Positions 22,922-36,530 of a stretch of DNA of 64,000 bases are shown piece by piece (within the stretch, counting starts at the first letter, position 1; each line of letters starts with the position of its first letter). The notes under the pieces are model-generated. The model was not told where the DNA came from and ran no database searches. It worked only from the letters and a program-made list of their open reading frames with translations. Source of the stretch: Cornus controversa (lineage: Eukaryota > Streptophyta > Magnoliopsida > Cornales > Cornaceae). The position numbers and the translations under genes were made by a program. The DNA lies in the NCBI GenBank assembly GCA_026545225.1, contig CM048852.1, positions 56,923,146-56,987,145 of the forward strand. The letters are read 5' to 3'.

Positions 22922-25900
22922 TCACATCTTTGACATTGAGCAATCCATAACATCTACAAAGAAATCTGCAATCAAAGAATTAAATCACAAATTATCATCA
23001 AGGCAACCATGTTATTATAGAAGCAGAAAAGGATTCCAATATATATATATATATATATAATAATGACAAGTTACCGCTATAATCTACATCAGAAAAGTGA
23101 GAATCTAACCTGCATCTTCCTTGCTGAAGCAGAGTGGAGGTGTAATTCTGAAAACATTTCCGTAGAATCCACCTTTGCCAACCAATACACCCATATCTAT
23201 AATAGCCAAAAATGATGGGAGGCTTAAAGTACCCAGAAATAATCATAAATCCAAGTTAAACGTGATGAGGGTAGGAATTGGTGTACCTTTCATTTGATCC
23301 ATCACATGCAGAATTTCGGCCTTGGCAGGAGTTTTCAGTTGGCGATCAGTTACAAGTTCAACTCCAAGCATCAGTCCCCTTCCCCTCACATCCCCAATAA
23401 CTGTACAAACCAACATTTTAGCATCAGCAATTGCCTAGTGGAAGATAAAAAAGACATATGCAATGAGTTAACTGGTTTGTTACACAACTGTTTATGGATA
23501 TTTATCTGGTATTGTAAGCAACTGCATTTTGAATGGATTCTGTAAAGCGTACTTGCACAAGAGTATGTCTGGAAGATAAACAAAAGAGATGGAGAGAACT
23601 TTACTTTCATATTTATCCTTGAGGGCAATGAGGCGCTCTTTCAGGTAGGACCCTACAACATGTGCATTCTCTTGAAGCTTCTCTCTCTCAATTACTTGGA
23701 GAACGGCCAGTCCTGCAGCAGTAGCTACAGGGTTTCCTCCAAAGGTGTTGAAGTAATTGCGACGAGTCAAGACCTCTGCAATCTCAGGAGTGGTTACCAC
23801 AGCACCAAGGGGGAAGCCATTTCCAATGCCCTGCAGATAACAAGGTAGCAACAAGTAACACATTAAGCCAAATTATGTAGCCTTGTAAACCTGCATCCTA
23901 GGGAGTCAAAATTTGTTGGAAATTCGAGGATATCTATGAAGATCCTAGTTTATGTTGCTCTCAATCTCATCAAATTTAATGGTGAAGAACAATAAAGTGA
24001 TCCTTCCAAAGTTTGACATGCTTTCCTGTGAAATCTATCCAGAAGGAAAAAGAAAACATTTTGAAGCAACAGCTAAGGCAATGGTTCCACCAAACTATAG
24101 TTGACAAGTACTTGGCACAATGGAAGATAAGGTTTTTCATGAGATTTCTATATTTGTTCATCCATTCCTAGGAGATGCAAATTAAGCAGCCCAAGCCCTA
24201 GCCAGGGTTGTGCATGTGTGCACCTCAAATTTTTGCAGTTCAACCACACACACTCATCTTTTGTGTCTTAAGAAACCCAAACGAGTTCATCAGATATAGC
24301 CTTAAATATAGTGGGCAGGACAAGAACATGAACCATTTGCTTTCAGGTGGAACCAGTGAAAATTGAAAGATATCCTGTAGTAGTGAGAGGATTCTCAGAT
24401 ATTCCAACCAAAAATACTATATGCAATGAAAATTGGTTAAAGGAATTGTGTAACTGAAGCCATATTTTTCTAGTAAGGTGAATTCGTGTAGACATACAGT
24501 TAAAAAAAGGTAAGTTGACTTGACTCTCAGTTACACTTGTGTGACTGTGACCCATAAATGACTGACTGTTAACAGTATCTCAAGACATTTCAAGTCTACG
24601 AGAGGTGTGAACCTCCTAAGACGGGAATTTATACCATAGGGCATGTTCATCTTGAGCATTGATGCAATATACAGTTTTGAGGTGATCTCTAAAACAGCAG
24701 GGTGTTAAAATTAACCTTTGCCATCGTCACTATATCAGGAACAACACCTTGGGTCTCAAATCCCCAGAAATGGCTTCCCGTCCGAGCAAATCCAGACTGA
24801 ACCTCATCTGCAATAAAAAGTCCTCCAGCTTTCTTTATGCTGCTATACACAGCAGGCAAGTAACCAGCGGCCAACTCTACAATACCACCTACTCCCTGTT
24901 TTGAAAGAAAATAGTTCAAATTGTTTAAAAAATATCGTGGAGATATTATCTTCATTGAAAATGTAATAATTTAAAAGGGTAAAAAATCAAATTGGATAAG
25001 AGTTACCTGTATAGCCTCAGATATAAAACCAGCAATGTTGCCAGAAGTTCCGAAGTTGATAAGATCTTGGACATCTTTTGCATACTTCTCTCCATCTGAA
25101 CCAAAGATGCCTCTGTATGGATCTGGGTTCAGAGCATGATGAACTCCACTCTGGAGACCAAACACAATGAACGAAAATTTAGGAGTCTGAATTAATGATA
25201 AATAAGTGGATAGAGTTTCATGGATGTTAATTTTTAGCATAACTCGGACTTATAAATGAATATATATACTGATGAAACATGGATAAGTGGTAAACATCCG
25301 AGCCTTGCTTGAGAATCATTCCTCTTTTTGTTCAATATATTTTACAATACTTAGCTGTAAATATTGACACATAGCTAAAGGGAGAAAAAAGGAAAAAGAA
25401 CAAAAGAAAAAACACCATCATGCAGGCAAACAATGAGGTGAAACAAATTAGCTACATCAGACATTAGCTTGACAGCCAAATATAATTTGCTATACAACCA
25501 ATTTCTGACTATTCCTAGAGGCTATAGCTACAGATGCCAGCATTCCATAACAATTTGATGTGAACTACTCACTTTAGACAATCAAGCCTTTATTCCCACC
25601 TAAGAAAACATATTGATACATCCTTTGAACATTATAAACAAATGTCCTTTTCATCTATAGTGGCTTCATTGTTTCTTCTTTTTTTCTTTCTTAATTGCCA
25701 TCTCTCCGTGGTTACCAAAGTTATCTTCTAAAAGATTTACTTGAATAGGCCAACAGTCTTCTATTTTATGATTGGTTCCATTCTTGTGAGGCTTTTACTC
25801 CATTGCTGATGGTGTAATCTTATAAGAAGGCAATTGGGTGGGTGGTTGGAGCCCAAACTTGTGAAGGAGGGGTATAAATTTTATTCTTTTGGTAGTTCTC

Positions 25901-27722
25901 CCTAACTGAGCCCATAGGCTCACTCTATAAATTTTCCATGTTCCTAGCAGAGGCATGAACCCTGCCATCCCCTATGAAGATGTGCCGACTAGGCCTAAGT
26001 TATACTAGATCCACCAAAAACAAAAAGAAATGTAACAAATAGTGCCATCAATCAACAACAATTATTCAACTTAATTAAACGACATCGACAACCATATTTG
26101 TCCTTCCATTTAATCTCCGTGGACATGCATCTAATCTTCAATATTTTAAAAAGCTAAACACCATAAATTAATGCAATCATATCATGAGCAAACTGTGGAT
26201 GGCCATAACTTCATGAGCATAATTGTTAATTTTGTTTATATAAGGCGCTCAATAACCCTAGGACTAGTTTATTCTTTAAATGTAGAAGCAACAGCTTTAT
26301 CAGCCACACACATACTCTCAACTTTGCAACAAGCCCACTCGTCAAACTAGTTGAGAATAAAGAACTCATGTAGGAACCACTTCACCAGCCAGTTAAGCGT
26401 TTGAGTTCTCACCTAAGACACTCAGTTAGGAACAAGGCTGAATAATTTGTAAACCTTTTAGATTAATACAAATGAAATGAGGTAATCCCAAACATAATAA
26501 AGATTCACAAAAGGAGATCTTCTGAATACAATGACAAAAATCTGGACTAACCACCATAATATTTTTATATCGTCATTTCTAAATCAGTAAATCCCACTGG
26601 ATTATAGTGGAATAAGGTACTCTTTCAATCAAACAAAAACAGTACTAAAAAGATTCCATCTTTTTAGTTCAAGTTGGATACAGATGATAGGAAATTTAAT
26701 CCAACCTAAACACAGTTTGAGTATCAGCAAAACAATTAATAAAGAAAATGATCACCCTTCCTAGCACCTCTGTATTGGCAAAACCAATCTTTTAAATATA
26801 TATAATTTTATGATTCTAATTTAGCAAGGTCATTTTATAAATGAATGTCTTATGAAATGTGCCAATATATATATATACCTGTATGACATTAAACTTCCAG
26901 TTGCATTGTGCAGTAGCCCCCATAGTCCCAGCTGCGTTGCCATGGTAGGCATTCCTCAAAGATATTATATCATGAGACCCAGTGTACAATCGAGCCATCA
27001 TCATTGCCAGCTCATTCGCCTCCGTCCCGGAATTCGTAAAGAACACTACCTACAAATTATATAAAACAATCCAAAACCCAATACAGAGTCTCCATCAAAC
27101 ATCCAATTGATTCAATCTGGACCCTCAGATCATCAGCAATCTAATCAACTTACCTTGAGATCACCGGGCAACTTGGAGGCCAATGCCTCCGCAAACTCAG
27201 CTATGGCGTGATTGAGGTACAGAATTGTGGAGTGTTGTAAGCGGTTGGTTTGGTTGACAATGGCCGCGATCACATCGGGATGGCAGTGCCCGCAACACAC
27301 CGTCGCGATCCCTCCGAACGCGTCGAGATATCGCCGGCCGTTCTCGTCGAAGAGGTACTGCCTCCTTCCGTCAACCACGTTCAACTGTCGAGATTGAAAA
27401 AATATATATATGTATATGTAAAAAACTTGAATGATGAGAAGAAGGGATTGTGGGTGTGATCGGGTGTGTGCGGACTCACGGGTTTATTGTAGAAGCAGAA
27501 CATGGAAGGGCTGAGATACTCCTTTCGCTTCTGCAAGATCTCGTCGGAGGAGGGGCCGGTGTAGGGCGGAGGAGAGTAGTCGAAGGTGGGCAATTTGGGG
27601 AGGAATGCGTCATTTTCAGGGAGAGAGGTCTGTTTCTGGGCTAGCTGAGAGAAGGAACGACACAGAGTTTGAAGATCTCTTCCTGAAAATGGCCTTTTCA
27701 ATCCGAATCTCTGCATCTTCAT
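22922..27722 (-). CDS. PYD4: Mitochondrial class III aminotransferase, PYD4/AGT3-like (alanine-glyoxylate / beta-alanine aminotransferase)
   Basis: This is a PLP-dependent class III aminotransferase. Relatives are the mitochondrial alanine-glyoxylate aminotransferase 2 homologues; PYD4 is proposed to act on beta-alanine at the end of pyrimidine breakdown. Nine exons (minus): 27722-27480, 27384-27154, 27049-26879, 25150-25007, 24895-24716, 23830-23605, 23400-23287, 23196-23110, 22965-22922. They total 1,440 nt (479 residues) against about 481 in Arabidopsis PYD4, all with GT-AG borders and consistent phases. Residues 1-30 are Arg-rich and Ser-rich, like a mitochondrial presequence. Key motifs are [18 protein letters not shown] (around 165), [13 protein letters not shown] with the PLP-nitrogen Asp293, the Schiff-base Lys323 in TMAK (last codon of exon 5), [10 protein letters not shown], and [31 protein letters not shown] and [12 protein letters not shown] favour PYD4/AGT3 over AGT2. 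The start could also be Met3 (27716). It looks intact. Confidence 0.93.
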
Positions 27723-27761
27723 TTGATTATGTGTCTCTGTTCTGTTTTGTTGATTCACGAA

Positions 27762-27765
<4 letters not shown>

Positions 27766-27807
<42 letters not shown>

Positions 27808-27870
27808 TGTGTGACAGACTGGATATGAAATTCAGAGAGACGAGAGTTACATACATATATATAGAGAGAG
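27766..27870 (-). promoter_or_regulatory. Aminotransferase gene leader: CT repeat and TATA box
   Basis: In gene sense a TATATATA element lies at about 27866-27853, followed about 50 bp downstream by a (CT)n tract of about 19 repeats (27804-27766) and then the start codon at 27722. The arrangement of TATA box, CT-rich leader and ATG is common in plants. The transcription start, inferred near 27830, is not proven. Confidence 0.5.
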
Positions 27871-27899
27871 AGATTCAATAAATAGGAACAGAGTCACAG

Positions 27900-28550
27900 A
27901 AGAGAAGATCCGGTGTCACGTCTGTTACAACTTACAAGTGAACGGTTAAATATTACTCTTGTCCTATAATTAATGTTCAAAAATTACTTATTTTAGAAAT
28001 TTATTAATGTTGCATTACAACTCAATTAAATTCACTATTTTCTTTTTGAACAATTAAGTTCTTATTTGATTAAATTTATTTGTTTATACAAAATGACCAT
28101 TCTTGTATGGAACGTTATTAACACAATTAGTAAAATGTTGATGTTATTGCACTAAAGTTATAAATTTTGCTAACACTATCATCGGAACTTTAGGAATAAA
28201 TGTGGAATTAACCTTTGTGTAGATAAAGGTATGTATCCATGTATAGAAGTTGTTTAGCATATTGGCTTACACTTGTGAATTAAGAGATTGACATTCACAA
28301 TCTTAATTAAAAGACCTAAAAGAAAACTTGAAATTAAAGGAGTATATGTGGAAGGGTATTTTATGGTTATCTTCTTTATTTGTTGCTTGTATTTGTATTA
28401 TTTCCACGTGTCTATGATACATTGATAATGATACATCATCATCTGTCTGAGTGGAGGAGAGACTAATTTTTGTAGGGAAAATTATTATCTCCTTCAGAAT
28501 TCTTATATTTTACATAGCTTAATCATGCAATTAAGATTTAGTCACGTCAT
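27900..28550. other. Intergenic sequence upstream of the aminotransferase gene
   Basis: AT-rich, with no gene or repeat recognised. Confidence 0.4.
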
Positions 28551-28630
28551 TATTTTACATCATTTAAGGTGTATAGAAAAAGTACGTGTACGGAATTGAA
28601 TTAAAAAAAATCCATTATTGTAGGTGTCTC

Positions 28631-28678
<48 letters not shown>

Positions 28679-28758
28679 GAGACACCTACAATAATGGATT
28701 TTTTTTAATTCAATTCCGTACACGTACTTTTTCTATACACCTTAAATGATGTAAAATA
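28551..28758. repeat. Perfect 208-bp palindrome (MITE-like hairpin)
   Basis: The left arm begins TATTTTACATCATTTAAGG and passes GTACGTGTACGGAATTG, eight A residues and TCCATTATTGTAGGTGTC. It is repeated without a single mismatch in reverse complement at the right. The centre is an (AT)n tract (28634-28675), itself self-complementary. Excluding the AT centre, each arm is about 83 bp. Homology stops abruptly at both ends. The outermost TA on each side could be a TA target duplication, which would fit Tc1/mariner-type MITEs, but the family is not recognised. No coding frame exists. Confidence 0.95.
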
Positions 28759-28759
28759 G

Positions 28760-31700
28760 CAGGGGTTGTTTGGGAATTAAGTTGACAAAAACAAGGATCT
28801 TAAATGCAATTCTGGAGAAGAATTCAATGAATTAAACATGAATATGACCATTTGCAACACAAATTAATATCAGGGGATTTTGAGATCCATTTTTCAATGT
28901 TAGTCCGTTACTGTTCTGCCTCCAAGGGTGGTTTGTGGTCACTCAATTTTTTTCGTCACAGTACATCATTGTCACAATTAAACATGTGTATCACATTCCT
29001 AATTTCCTAATGTGTATGACAGGGACAAAATATATAAAAATAAAAGTTTACAATCAATATTCTCTCTCTCTCAATTAATTCAGTTATCTCAATTATTGGT
29101 CCAGAGATTATGATATAGCACTGATTGCTCATGACTATTGGAATCTGTTTTGATAACAAGAAAGTTGGCACATTTTTGAGGTAGTTTTGATTCTGGACAC
29201 CCATTCATGATCAGAACACGGACAAACATCAATATACACAAACAATTTTTCAAATGAATTGCTCTACAATCCCCGCAGCGGCTTCCCACCCCGCCATCAT
29301 TGCCGTCGCTGTTACATCGGATCATCATCACGTTCCTCCACCATCACACCACTTTCACATTGATAGTTTCACTACTTTTATATTGCCATTTTCCTCCATT
29401 ACCATAATCACATATTTTTTAGTTTAATTTAATTAAAATTTTATTTTATTTCTATTCCATTTCATATTTGTAACCTGATCATTACATTCTCAAATGCATT
29501 CTATTCCATTCTTTCGCATCAAACACAACACACATATACATAGAACACGCCTATGTATATATACACATGTATATATTTTGGGTAGAGAATAGAGATAACA
29601 GACGGGCGATTTTGAGTACAAGAGGAAAGGGTGTTGTTTTTCCTAAGATAACCATTTTCTTTTTGGGTCATTTTTGTAGGACTTAATTTTTCGGTAAAAA
29701 CATTTTTGTACAACTTGGTCCTTCAATCCAGCCTAAAACAATGATACTAATGTAGTAGGTGAAATCACTATTGGTGTTGATACCTAGAAACCTGTCATAG
29801 TCCATACTTTGGTGTAACCGGAGCCTGTACCTTGTCACCATTGATATCCAATTATCCATATATATATATAATGTGAAGGTTTAAATTAGCTTGCTAGGCT
29901 GAGTTTGTCATTTGGCCTCACTTAATTTTGAGATACCAAAAGCTTAAATTAAGGTTAGTTATCGCTTTCAAATGTATGTGGCCATGTTTTTAGGTTAATT
30001 ATGTCCTTCAAATGTATGTGGCCATCTTTTGATCGAACCACCTCCATGATCGATCTATGATAGGATTATGACCAATAAGCATGGAAGGAAAGTAATGAAC
30101 CTCCTCTCTTTTGGTTTGATCTGATGTCACACTATAACCTAATACATGAAAAGCATACGAGTTAAAAGTTGTGGCCAAGATTAATTAGTTAACTTGGAGT
30201 CAGAGTCAGTCACCATGATGATAATGCAACAAACTAGCTAACAATAATCATTGTTCATAGGACAAGATGGTTATCGACATTTCTAGCAAGTGCATGTTAA
30301 TTAGATGACGCACTACCAAGTTTGCTGTTTGCCTCGTAGATTTCCATATATATATATATATATATATATATCTTACACACTTTCACTCACTCACTCCTTT
30401 TATAGTGTATTATTATATATAACACTAGTGTTGTGGAGAATGGACGGAGTTTAATCAAGTATTTTTCCAACTGGCCTGGTTATATATTTTGTTGGCACAT
30501 TATTATATTTTTCATGATCACCAATTAGCTAATGTTACGTTGATGTATTAAATTGTTCTTATTTCAATATAGGAGCTGTTGACGTATACAAGAACATGTT
30601 TCGTGAACACCTTTTTTTTCTTAAAAAAGAATTTGGTTTGGTAGCTGAGAAATGGATAAGATCATGAGAAGAAATAAAACAATATTGTTTCCTTGCTAAA
30701 AGTTAGTTTTAATACAGTACTGGTAAATGTTTTGTTGAGTGTAGTTTTTAACTTCTTGTTCCAATATTTCTCGGAAATTAATCAAACAGATTAGAAAAAG
30801 TTTGTGTTCATCAATTTTTTTCCAAGAAAAGATTCCTGTCACAACAAACAAGGCCAATGTCTCACCCCTGCCATCCCATTTACAGGACATGCATTTCATT
30901 AGATGGGACAATATATCAGTGAAAGGAGCATATTCCATATGAAAGTGATAGGCCTACAAAAAGATTGTTTTTTTGGTATATATATATATATATATATATA
31001 TATACGGCTCCGCACCGGAGAGAATTCGGGGTACCTAAAAAAAAAACATGTGCATGGCAATCTGTTATCTGACCACCAAAAGATTCAGGATATCCTCGCT
31101 CTTTGGTTAGAGGAGGGAATGGGAAATAATAAATGGTTGTAGCATTCTTTTAATTATTTTTTTTGACAAGTTTGCTTGATATGGGCGGTCCAATGACCTA
31201 CCACTAATCATAACCATATATTATATAAGTGGATGAATGCTATCTTGTCAAACTAAATGACCCAAAGCATAGGTACGTGGGGTTGAATTTTGTATGAATA
31301 TCTTCCCACACCTTATCCTGACATATGTGTAATATTATAAAGTTGATGGGCCTTATATGGTGTACATTATTTGACAGGTCACTAAGCACTCTCACATATA
31401 TAATAGTGAGGGACTTTAACTAGGGTATGATATACATTTGATTCATATAGTATACTTGTGTTTCCGTATTGGAGTTTCCATTGAATTCATTCAAAATTGG
31501 TAAAACTTTATCAGACAATAATTGGCTTTAGTCTTATTATAACCAATGTCACATGAATCAAGAACATCATCAATTAGGCTTCCATTGAAATCATCCACAA
31601 CAGTGTGAAAGAAACACACTATCGAGTATAGGAACCATAAACAAAAATAGGAAGGGACAAAATCAAAATTGAAAGGTTGAGATAATATAAACATCGAGAA

Positions 31701-33400
31701 TAATTGGAGCCCATTACCATGTGAATATGTTATTGACCTTGTTAGCTGTTGGTTATGGACCATTGTTGTATGAGGTTAAGAGTTATGAAGCTAAGAATGG
31801 AGCTTAATTATTTGCTTCTTCCAACAGGGAATGAGGACCTGAATTGGAGATAAAATTATGCTAATATGTTACTGTTTGATATTTGAAACAAAATTTGTCC
31901 CGCTAGATTTTGAATGGTTGGTCGACGACAATTGTTTCCTAAAATACAACGATCTTCCTTCCAATGGTAGCAACACTAAAAATCAGACGAAACAACGATC
32001 CAACTCTTGGTGTTTGTACTCTTTCAAAACGTCGGATGCAGATTTTATAAAAGGAAAGAAATGAATGAATTGAAGAGATAAGCTCAAGCAAAGATAAAAA
32101 TGAATTGAACAATAAGCCCAAGCCCAAGCAGCAGAATTATTTTGTCCAAAAACAATCTTGACTTGAGAAACTGAAGCCGAAGACCAAGTTGATATGAGTG
32201 TTGGGTGTTTGTGTGATGGGTTGAACCCGACTTTCTCTCCCTTTTACAATAGTGGGATGCTCTTTCGGGTCCAAACTCAAATCTATTATAAAGTGGCACA
32301 CTCTTTCAAAATCTTCCAATGTGAGATAACTCACTAACCATGATTATATGGAGTACTTTGAATCTAATTTATTATTTACTCGGAAATGATTTTGAACAAG
32401 TAAATATACTAGGTTCATCTCTTCTCCGAGAAGAATGCGTTTTAATGTGTTACCGGCTTAAATGCTTAGTGGGAGTCACTCTATTTTTGGCCCAGAGTAG
32501 CATGGTTAAAACCAAATTTCCAACAAAACAATTCACAAATAGAATATGTATGTTAATGAATGGTGGCTCATATACCATACAAAGCATTTGGGCTTTTAGC
32601 ATGATCTAGTGTTTGATGCCCATGTCCATGAGTGCTCCAAATTAAAGTATGAAAAAGCATAAATTTCTTCACAAAACCTGTAGGCAGAGAAGATTCATCC
32701 ATCCTACTGGCTATTAAAATTTGCTATGAGTGAGGTGTCAATTTGCAAGGGAGAAATGTCCTCTTTTCGTTACTCAATCTGAGTTCTGAAATCAATCTTA
32801 TATCTATTTTATCTATAGAACCTGGAACTAATACTAGCAAAAATTAAGACCATTTGGCTTATATCTATTTCATTGTCATCTGCTGTGTAAATTTGTTTGT
32901 TTTTAGAATTCATAAAAATAAAAAAATTCACCTGTGGGGGAATAAAATTCCACCCGTAGCAGAATGACACGTGACGTGGAGGTGTTTGGGCCACTGATAT
33001 ATACCGTAATGAGTCAAACAGATATTGGGCCGGGCCGGGCCAGACCATACCTGGGAAGACTTAGTCAATCCAACAAGTCCATACGGCAACAAGGCAGTGC
33101 ATGACTCTGAAAAGGAAACAAGGAATCTAATTGGGATTGGGATTGGGATTGGGATTGGGATTGCGAGGGAGGAAAAGTTAGTAATATGACAAATCAGCAC
33201 ATATTATTGTCAATAGGCTAAGAAAGACGAGCACATATTCATCATTAAGCAGTTTGATAGACAGCAAAAGGCCATCATTTCTTGTTTAGCTCATTAAATT
33301 GCTAAAAATCTTACAAGTCATAATCATTTCATGCCACTAAAATACTAATCACATCTAAATTGAGACAAGACACCATGGCCAGCCTCAAGCATGACTTTCG
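28760..33400. other. Intergenic sequence, no gene recognised
   Basis: (AT)n tracts lie at 30344-30371 and 30977-31004. A 30-bp near-duplicate motif (TTCAAATGTATGTGGCCAT) appears at 29968 and 30008. A hexamer repeat GGGATT of five copies lies at about 33132-33162. Reading frames here have no recognisable family and I regard them as chance. Confidence 0.4.
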
Positions 33401-33612
33401 CAAATAATTTCCTCCACCATCCATCCTGTTACTCATTACAAACCACAAAGACCAGCACAAACCTCCATTTTTGACATGGCACTTTGTAAATTAATCTTGT
33501 CATGTATATATATATATATATATATATTTGCTCATACCCCGACAACACGTCATCAAAACGTGAGACAAGTGTCAGCAAAGGCTGTGGTAATATCTGGCTT
33601 GGTTATGGTAAC

Positions 33613-33620
33613 CCACGTGG
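33613..33620. promoter_or_regulatory. Perfect palindromic G-box upstream of the lectin/PAN gene
   Basis: CCACGTGG, the full palindromic G-box bound by plant bZIP and bHLH factors, lies about 540 bp upstream of the start codon at 34157. Whether it acts on that gene is inference. Confidence 0.45.
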
Positions 33621-34156
33621 CATGCACCCACCCTAATTTTAAGGGTTCAATATCCCACTCAAAAGCTCGCATGCCCCCACCTCAAAAGAGGCACCAACAG
33701 AATTAAGAGGACAGATCCCCATCAGATTCCATTACCTCCTGCATTTTGTTCTCTCAGGATCAAAATTGGCAAACACACTCATTATCTGTGATGCTCAATA
33801 TAAAGTTATATATAAGTTAGAACTACTCATATTAACAGCTGCCTATAATAGCACATTGGTACCTTACATCATTCAATACCCCCAACAGGGACTATTAATA
33901 AATAACATAACCTCTTGGCCATAATGTCAACCTTCAACCCCACTACATTTAAGAATTTTATAACAAAAAGCAAATCAAAGCTTTCGCACTCTTGGGAGTG
34001 GGGTGATACTTGACAATGTTGTGACACTCATAGAACCTTTTCCTTCAGTCTCTTCCACTGATTCTCATCTAAAAACCCTACTGAGGGCATACCCACCTGC
34101 CAAGAAACTAACTAGAGATAAGTACCAAATGTAAAAATATAGATTCTAATATACTG

Positions 34157-35636
34157 ATGAAATTCTCTTTCTTTGTTTTTCTCATTCATTTGTTCATCCA
34201 TGGCCATTCTGACTCTGACATTCACATTCCTTACCAAGTCAGTCTTGCAGTTCCAGTGGAATATAGCATGAGCTTCATAGGGAGGGCTTTTCTGATGGAG
34301 ACTAACCAAATGGTACCCAGTTTTAAAGCTGCTTTGAGTGTTGAAGCTTTGAACCAGAAATACTCATGTTCCCTAAATGTTTTTCTTGGAGATGTAAAAG
34401 TGTGGAGTTCTGGCCATTTATGGCCATTCTACACATCAGAGAAATGTATGCTAGAGCTAACTCAGGATGGAGATTTACAATTGAAGGGTGGTCAGAAAGA
34501 ACGGGTTGGATGGCGAACAGGTACTTCCGGACAAGGTGTGGAGGTAATTTGAAGTGTAACTAGTACTTGAATCATGTTATGTAACTTGTCAACATTAGGC
34601 CTTGAATATTTTGAGATGTGCTCTTTCATTGTTGCAGAGGCTACACTTACTAACTACGGGGAATCTAGTTTTAGTCGATGCCCTGAACCTCATAAAGTGG
34701 CAAAGTTTCAACTTCCCAACCGATGTAATGCTCTGGGGCCAGAGACTGGATGTGGCAACTTACTTGACATCTTTCCCCATCAACTCAAGTTCATTTTATT
34801 CCTTTGAAATTCAACACAACAAAATTGCATTGTACTTGAATTCAGGTATGTCAAAGTATTCTTACTGGGAATTTAAGCCTTCCAAGAACCGAAACATTAC
34901 CTTTGTTGCATTGGCTTCTAAAGGTCTGGAATTATTCAATGATAAACACAAAAAAATCTCCCAGATCCTATCACAAAGACTTGAACCCCTGCAATTTTTA
35001 GCTCTGAGTAATAAAACAGGAAATATGGGGCTCTACTATTTCTCACCAACCAAGGGAAAGTTTGAGTCCTCCTTTCAAGCACTCAACAGCACGTGTGATC
35101 TTCCTCTGGCTTGTAAACCCTATGGTATATGTACCTTATCCAATGTGTGTTCATGCGTCCGATTTGTAACAAGAGATAAACAGGATTTTGATTGCAGTGA
35201 GGGAAATCCAGGAGGGTTCTGTGGCAAAAATCAAGTGGAATTGGTTGAGTTACAAGGTGTTAGCAGTGTATTGAAGAGCACTCCTAATAAGGTTAATGTT
35301 AGCAAAGAAGAATGTGCAAGTTTGTGTATGGATGATTGTAAATGTGTTGCTGCACTATATTCGTCTGGCAAAGATGATACAGACTTGCAAAAATGCTTTC
35401 TATATGATATGGTTAGAGGAGTTAAACAAGTTGACAGGGGAACCGAATCGAGTTATATGGTTAAAGTTTCAAAGGGAACTGGTGGAGGTCATGGGAAGAG
35501 TTCTGGTATCAGAAAATGGGTGTTGATTGTGGTAGTAGTGGTAGATGGATTGATTCTTTTTCTTGTTTTGGGAGGGATTGGGTTCTATGTAATTCGGAAG
35601 AGAAGAAAGAACTCTACGAATACTGATAACACCTGA
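34157..35636 (+). CDS. Lectin/PAN-domain membrane protein without kinase (At5g03700-like)
   Basis: This is predicted to be a type I membrane or wall-associated glycoprotein, built like the extracellular half of a G-type lectin receptor kinase. Two exons, 34157-34543 and 34638-35636, join in phase 0 across a 94-bp GT-AG intron to give 461 residues; Arabidopsis At5g03700 has about 482. Residues 1-19 form a hydrophobic signal peptide (MKFSFFVFLIHLFIHG). A mannose-lectin-like domain follows, with LELTQDGDLQL and the repeat unit TTGNLVLVD (about 135-143). Then comes an EGF-like Cys cluster (C282, C288, C294, C300, C302). The PAN/Apple domain has C355, C359, C363, C365 and KCFLYDM. A membrane span lies at about 423-449 and a short basic tail KRRKNS ends the protein. 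No kinase domain follows. The ligand and role are unknown. The frame is intact. Confidence 0.88.
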
Positions 35637-36523
35637 TGTTATAAGATTCAATGTTTATTTGAGATTTCAAGAGAGGACAACAAATTTTCTAGTTTATAGA
35701 GCCAATGGAACTCAATTTGCTAGTTTGGAGATGCTGGTTTTCAAGGAATGAAATTGTGCAGTTACATCCAATATCTGCATATTCCGACAGTTAGAACCAA
35801 ATTTATGGTTATTTTGAAATTTATTCTCCTGAAACAATCAACTCAAACGAAGCATTCCTGCAACACAAGTTTTTACTGAAGGAGGATAAGAGTAGGCAGA
35901 ACTCACATGTAAGCAGAAGGCAAAAGAAAAGATATAGGTAATAAACGAGAGAACTCTAATCCGCAGTTATCAGTCAGAAATTCTTCTTACCCAGTTTAAT
36001 CGTGCAATTCAGATGACAAGAGCAAGTTTTACCCTTTCTTTTTTTTTTTTCCCTTTAGTGTGCCCCATTTTAAATGTAATGTAGTTTTCGGTCATACATA
36101 AATGGTTGATGTATTGTTGACAGCCAGAATAGAAAGAAATGAAAAAAAATCACCTTGGCATACCACAAAAGAGAGAAGTTGCATATGTAATTAAATGTAC
36201 TTTTAATATGTTTAAAAGCAGATAGCAAAAAAAAGGAGAAGAATTATGCTAAAATGTAAGATTGAGATAGCTAGGAGCCTAGGAGGAAAATCCCTGCTTC
36301 AACCAGAGCATCAGGAGCTGAGTTTGGAATAATGTATTCCACCCGACAAAAAATATACCTTGACATATCAAAGATCTCTAGATTCCACATATTAGATGGC
36401 TAGAAGCAAGAAATTCAAAGAAGTACAAGTATAGAGATTAGGGAGCAATAAGTAGGTAAGCTATGCACAATGTATAAATCTCCATAAGAAATTTTAAATA
36501 AAATATAGAACTTTATCAATCAT
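35637..36523. other. 3' flank of the lectin/PAN gene and intergenic sequence
   Basis: The first few hundred bases are probably 3' untranslated sequence. No exact AATAAA was located with confidence. No other gene is seen. Confidence 0.35.
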
Positions 36524-36530
36524 AACTAAT

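Noticed and set aside
27381-27878. Longer N-terminal extension of the aminotransferase exon, including a Leu/Ser repeat
   Set aside because: The extension is the translated (CT)n leader. Family length and the MKMQR start place the initiation at 27722 or 27716.
33132-33162. GGGATT hexamer repeat read as an interstitial telomere
   Set aside because: The plant telomere unit is TTTAGGG. Five copies of a different hexamer are an ordinary microsatellite.
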